DNA of 64,000 nt from Chondrilla cf. caribensis (taxonomy: Eukaryota; Porifera; Demospongiae; Chondrillida; Chondrillidae): NCBI GenBank assembly GCA_964020155.1, contig OZ026564.1, forward strand, positions 2,677,723 to 2,741,722. The letters are read 5' to 3'. Numbering within the stretch: position 1 is the stretch's first letter; every line of letters starts with the position of its first letter. The notes beneath the pieces are model-generated. The model saw only the letters and a list, made by a program, of their open reading frames with translations, did not search any database and was not told the origin of the DNA. Positions 60,490 through 64,000 of this stretch are shown here, in pieces. Made by a program: the position numbers and the translations under genes.

Positions 60490-62600
60490 CACACACAAAC
60501 ACACACACACACACACACATACACACACACACATGTGACACACACACACACACACACAAACCTAGAATTTCAGTAATAATGGCTTTTATAGAATCGTTAC
60601 ACACACACTGTCCGTCTTTGGCAATGAGGCTAATTGTGAAGTCTTCTTCTCCTTCAGCGTCGCTGTCCTGATTTACTTTGATTTCACACACTGCCTCTCT
60701 CTGGCCAGCCTCAAAGCAGCATTCACTATTTTCCACTACAAAATCTGTTCCAGCTGTTGTACATGCATGGAATAATAGAAATACCATGAATTACATGCAC
60801 TGCACCTAGCAACATATGATGATGTAGGATTAAATTACGCACAAGTAGCTGTTCCATCTGATGTTGTGAAGGTAATACAAGCTGCTTCTGGTATTCCAGT
60901 ATTCTCCAGTGTGAACCTCAATACTCCTGATGGTTCTGACCCTGTGGCCTCCTTATTCTTGAAGCAATAGTTTGGCACTGAGTGAGACATATAATGCACA
61001 GTATATCAGTAGGTATCCTGTTGATTGTTAGTAACAACCAACATATACATTAAGAATGTACCGCACACGTATGTGAAGGATCTCACCTGCGATAGAGTCA
61101 ACATTCATGCCACCTGGGTACCCGTAACTGTTCTCCTTCTCGTATGCATACACTATAACTCCAACTGTGCATTCTGAGATGCTGTGTTGTACAGTGTGTC
61201 CTCCTCGAGATTGAGCAGTAGGTACTTCATACTGAGCTGCACAAGCACAAATCTCTCCATCTTCACATTTGACATCGACAAAGGTATCCCACGGTATAGT
61301 CCCATCGTCAAACTCTATCTGACCTCTATTACAGCACTCGCTCGGTACACTCAGACTGAGGTAGGGTTTGAACACTACCGGTTGATCCTGGCTATTAATA
61401 GAGAAACTCTCCACAAATATCAAGGTGTAGTCATTTCTGTACTGTCCAAGAGGTGGGATCATAACCATGAAAGGGTCGGCTGGAATCGCTTCATCAAACG
61501 AGTGTCCAAGACATATTTGCACAACCACAATGGGTAGGCTTGCTTCTAGCGTGCAAAAGCGATCGGAATGAATGAACAACTGTCTGAACTGCCCTTCATC
61601 GAGGCTGAACGAATCTTTCTGTACGCTTGATCCAGACTTGTCCACACAATTGAGATTGACTGTCGTTCCATCTCTGCTTGCTACAATCTTGTAGCCATCT
61701 TGTTCCCGTAGAAGAAGTGGTACAAGCACAAATTTGAATCCGAATGTTTCAGCAGGTGGCAGCTGTTCTGTGAGATGATCACATGCAGTCTCATTGGAGG
61801 GAAGGAATCCACACTGGTGTCCTGTGATGAAGGTGATTGGGTTATTGGAGGATATTTTAGATCCAGTCAGATCCTCTCTTGCTCTCAGTAGTATGGTGAA
61901 GCCTTTAGCTAGTGGGTTTGAAGAGTACGATCTTCCTGGTTGAAACCTCAATCCGGCTCCAAATAACAGTCCCTCTATTGTGACAGTGGGTGTCAGTGTT
62001 ATGACTGTGTTAGCTTCCTGTATAACAATGGCCATGTATCCATAAGTGGTCGTTGGTTCAAGATTACTGCGAGGAACACTGACACCATAGTAATCGTATG
62101 TTTCGGTCTTTGTCTCAAAATAAGGCAATCCGAGGTACACATCAGTGGATGCGCCGTCTTCATTGAGGGCGTAGACAATAATGTTCTTTCCTTCCTCTGC
62201 TTTGAGAATGATCCCACCATCAACAGTAAATCCAGTAAATGAGTCTTTCATTTCAAACGGTAGTTCAACCCTGGTCAGTTTGTTCTTTGTAGCTGTGTGT
62301 GTTGTCATGCCACTGACACGAGGGCTGTTCTTCATGTACGACACAGTGAACTGAACAGGTCCATCTTCATCCGTTGTTACATAGAGAATGGGTGGGAATT
62401 CGGCACTGCGAGCTCCCAAGTTAGGTGGAAACATGAGGTTGAACTCGTTTCCACTGTTGCTGATTCCTGTGTTTGTAGAGAGTAAGTGATCAACTTTGAG
62501 TCAGTGATTGTACAATACCCATCCATCACTTTTCCTCACCTTGAACTCTTGAAGTACTCATCAGGAAGCACATAGCTAGCAGTACTTTGAAACCCTCCAT
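53050..62600 (-). CDS. Gene D: secreted IgGFc-binding / 10x Calx-beta / ITI_HC_C protein
   Basis: Complete 17-exon model, 5703 nt, about 1900 residues. Exons: 62600-62540, 62466-61087, 60977-60843, 60753-60562, 60363-60226, 60139-59789, 59706-59356, 58447-58088, 58001-57657, 57514-57164, 57096-56752, 56606-56256, 56124-55915, 55293-55150, 54984-54781, 54250-53750, 53333-53050. All introns are phase 1. Domains are signal peptide, IgGFc-binding domain, ten Calx-beta domains and ITI_HC_C. Exons 6-12 each carry the second half of one Calx-beta and the first half of the next (345-360 nt), unlike the split half-domain exons of A and C, so introns are fewer and the gene is half as long. Two donors are unusual: exon 3 (T then GTGCGT) and exon 5 (T then GTTAGT); both keep the phase. 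This is the clearest representative of the family here. Confidence 0.87.
53750..54250 (-). CDS. Gene D exon 16: first part of ITI_HC_C domain
   Basis: 501 nt, identical in length to the gene C exon. It reads GNIDGDPMFTVPL, then WDLCYEVHGREDKIYNLVSD, ARIGIVAKDYDG, and FIIVDGNGLSPSSHGLIG at the end. The order and spacing match the inter-alpha-trypsin-inhibitor heavy-chain C-terminal family. The aspartate-proline pair at 54236-54231 corresponds to the D-P of the heavy-chain DPHF site. A von Willebrand D domain also often starts with GDPHF, but the rest of the exon lacks VWD landmarks. Confidence 0.76.
54781..60977 (-). CDS. Gene D exons 3-15: ten Calx-beta domains
   Basis: The first domain (exons 3-4) is cysteine-rich (ENSECCFEAGQREAVCEI, DGQCVCND). 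The middle domains show the Calx-beta signature: F-x-P-x-x-Y-x-V-x-E-x-x-G first strands (VNFSPTQYRVDEGDG, IDFDPVSYTVNENDG) and an acidic second half (IPIIDNDQFESEEEF, GEDDEATVTINDDD) typical of calcium binding. Exons 9 and 11 and exons 10 and 12 are near-duplicates (57657-58001 versus 56752-57096; 57164-57514 versus 56256-56606), showing a tandem duplication of a two-exon block of about 900 bp. Exon 13 is read to 55915, using the A/GTGAGC donor that keeps phase 1 and restores the DDD-x-F-x-V-x-F linker. Confidence 0.83.
58545..58615 (-). pseudogene. Decayed Calx-beta exon relic in gene D intron 7
   Basis: TCCTCTTCGGTGTTCACTCT ... TTCTCCGACCCCAACACCAT resembles part of exon 8 (TCATCTTCGATGTTCACTG ... 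TTCTCCGGCTCTTATACCAT). It has lost splice sites and frame. Confidence 0.45.
60419..60558. repeat. (AC)n microsatellite filling the gene D intron 4
   Basis: About 140 bp of interrupted AC repeat. The intron (60561-60364) is only 198 bp, so most of it is this repeat, starting at the donor GTTTGTGTGTG. Confidence 0.9.
61087..62466 (-). CDS. Gene D exon 2: IgGFc-binding-type N-terminal domain
   Basis: 1380 nt, 460 residues. The same motif series as genes A and C is present: GYMAIVIQEANTVITLTP, FITGHQCGFLPSN, CDHLTEQLPPAETFGF, VPLLLREQDGYKIVASRDG and FVDVKCEDGEICACAAQYE. The donor GTGAGATCC follows at 61086. It is nearly identical to gene C at protein level, far closer than the downstream Calx-beta exons are, which hints at recent duplication or gene conversion of this exon. 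Confidence 0.85.
62540..62600 (-). CDS. Gene D exon 1: start codon and signal peptide
   Basis: ATG at 62600-62598, 61-nt exon, GTGAGG donor. The leader is hydrophobic and ends near SRVQG. An in-frame upstream ATG at 62714 would add 38 residues, but that stretch is 5' UTR and promoter in the paralogues, includes the TATA-equivalent position, and does not look like a leader, so the 62600 start is preferred. Confidence 0.78.
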
Positions 62601-62683
62601 AGTGCCTGTAGTGGTAGTGTGGACACTCACTACACTTGCTAGGATGCTGGCCCTTTGGACTGTACTGGAGCTGATTCTGGAGG

Positions 62684-62691
62684 TTTTTAAA
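62684..62691 (-). promoter_or_regulatory. TATA-equivalent (TTTAAAAA) of gene D
   Basis: Same position as the boxes of A and C, but TTTAAAAA instead of TATAAAAA. The surrounding 100 bp is conserved. The change may alter promoter strength. Confidence 0.4.
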
Positions 62692-63089
62692 GCTTTCTTC
62701 CAGTCACTTTTCATTTGACACTAAGTACAATCGAGGTGTTGATGTTTAAGTGTGGAATTCGAATGCTTCAAAATGAGAACCTACTTTGTATTATATTACA
62801 TTGCAGTGGCTCATTGTCAATCAGAGCTTGATTCTCTTGGCCACCTTAGTAGAGACACAGTCATTCAGAAAGATACTCCGCAAATTCCTTTACTTCTGTT
62901 GAACTCTCCACCCATGTGCACATTAAACAACATACATGTACATATAGTATACATAATACATCACATGCACCTATATATTATGTAAGTGCATTTAAGCACA
63001 CACATACACTTAGCACACTTACACGCACACACGCACACACACAAGTGCGCACGTACACATACATACATACACACACACACACGCACGCA

Positions 63090-63145
<56 letters not shown>

Positions 63146-64000
63146 GGTTCCTGCAAGATTCTAATAGCAACATGTAAAGGATCCAGGCTGCACACCTTAT
63201 ATTTACATTCCATGCACATATCAAGAGATTCATATGCCTTTCATTTTTTGCTGTTTTATGCTACATCCTTCTCCTGATATACTGGGGGGACAACATCACA
63301 CACACACACACATATGTAACGCGCGGCTCGCCCTACCCTCAAATCTGCCACTTTGGGCAATGAAATCGTAAAACATGCTGTCACTGATTATTACTTTTCT
63401 CACTGGCCAACTCGCCACATGGTACACTAACTCAAAAACAGAAGATGGATGGCATTGCACCTGCTAGCTAATTAATATACCTAATAGATAGCCATGGCAT
63501 GTGACAACATCGTTACGTAACAGAGTCCTATACTCAGCACAACAATGTCCCTACACTACATAAGCCTAAATCTAAATGGTTACACATATTTATTGTAAGG
63601 AGTATATACTGTACCCATCCTCAAGTTAGCATATTTCCATTCGTTATACCTGTGCCCCATAGCTGACCCAGTTGGTGACCCATCATCTTTTGTGAACTCC
63701 GGAGATTAGGTTCAATGGATCTCTCCTGTCATGTTATGAAATTATTCATCATGTTATGATGTATTAAAGGGGGTGAGTCCAGCATTGAGAGGGTGTGTCT
63801 AGAACTGAAAGAGTGCGTTCAGCATTAAATTAGTGTTTTTCATTCAGAGGTTTGTCCAACATCAAAGGTTATGCACGGAGTTGCGGTGGTGTGTTCAATA
63901 TTGGAAGAGTGCATGTGTTTTGTGTTGAAATGGTGTATCTGGTATTGAAAGAGGGTATCTTCCATTCAAAAGTGTCCTACATTGACTGGGACATACAGTC
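62692..64000. other. Upstream flank of gene D, no gene recognised
   Basis: 62692-63000 is shared with the pseudogene B flank, followed by the (AC)n block. From 63200 the sequence is unique. 63740-63985 contains a degenerate minisatellite of about 25 bp built on GTCCAGCATTGAGAGGGTGT-like words (GTTCAGCATTAAATTAGTG, GTTCAATATTGGAAGAGTG, CTGGTATTGAAAGAGGGT). No coding exon found. Confidence 0.5.
62996..63143. repeat. (AC)n microsatellite upstream of gene D
   Basis: Interrupted AC and ACGC repeats from 62996, becoming uninterrupted from about 63093 to 63143. Not linked to a splice site. Confidence 0.88.

Noticed and set aside
62600..62714. Upstream in-frame ATG of gene D as the start codon.
   Set aside because: The added residues are not leader-like, and the same bases are promoter and 5' UTR in the paralogues.

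Overview
The window looks like nuclear DNA of a demosponge, most like Amphimedon. It has compact intron-rich genes, Calx-beta domains in long arrays, very AT-rich introns full of TACGTA/CATGTA words and (AC)n runs, and many small palindromic elements. Species identity is inference.

All host genes recognised here lie on the minus strand and belong to one family. I reconstructed two complete gene models from splice signals. Gene D (62600 to 53050) has 17 coding exons and about 1900 residues. Gene C (51119 to 31796) has 25 coding exons and about 2042 residues. Both encode a signal peptide, an IgGFc-binding-type N-terminal domain on one large exon, 10 (D) or 11 (C) Calx-beta domains, and a C-terminal domain matching the inter-alpha-trypsin-inhibitor heavy-chain C-terminus (ITI_HC_C). 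Every intron I placed is phase 1. Gene A (22982 to beyond the left edge) is a third copy with 23 exons in the window; its C-terminus is outside. Gene B (29306 to about 24618) is a decayed copy with a stop, a frameshift, fused exons and no ITI_HC_C exons.

The order on the minus strand is D, C, B, A. C/A and D/B are counterparts, and the spacer upstream of A matches the spacer upstream of C, so the locus is a duplicated two-gene unit. Inside A and C, pairs of half-domain exons have multiplied as cassettes of roughly 2 kb. The products should be secreted, multi-domain matrix or surface proteins. Calx-beta arrays in a sponge gene cluster recall the aggregation-factor (self/non-self) family, but the IgGFc plus ITI_HC_C ends are a different arrangement from the one I know for that family.

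Introns host many mobile elements: a Penelope-like retroelement with GIY-YIG endonuclease, inverted terminal repeats and hammerhead-like motifs (9182-12010); a 1.5-kb TTAA-flanked DNA transposon with a P2X7-like cysteine-rich fragment (15810-17292); several MITE/fold-back elements; perfect hairpins at 34773-35007; a 48-bp minisatellite; and a 297-bp tandem repeat between B and C. Long (AC)n tracts sit directly at the splice donors of one recurrent exon type. A 685-bp exact duplication with a 220-bp templated insert in gene B needs an assembly check. The right end (62700-64000) holds no recognisable gene.
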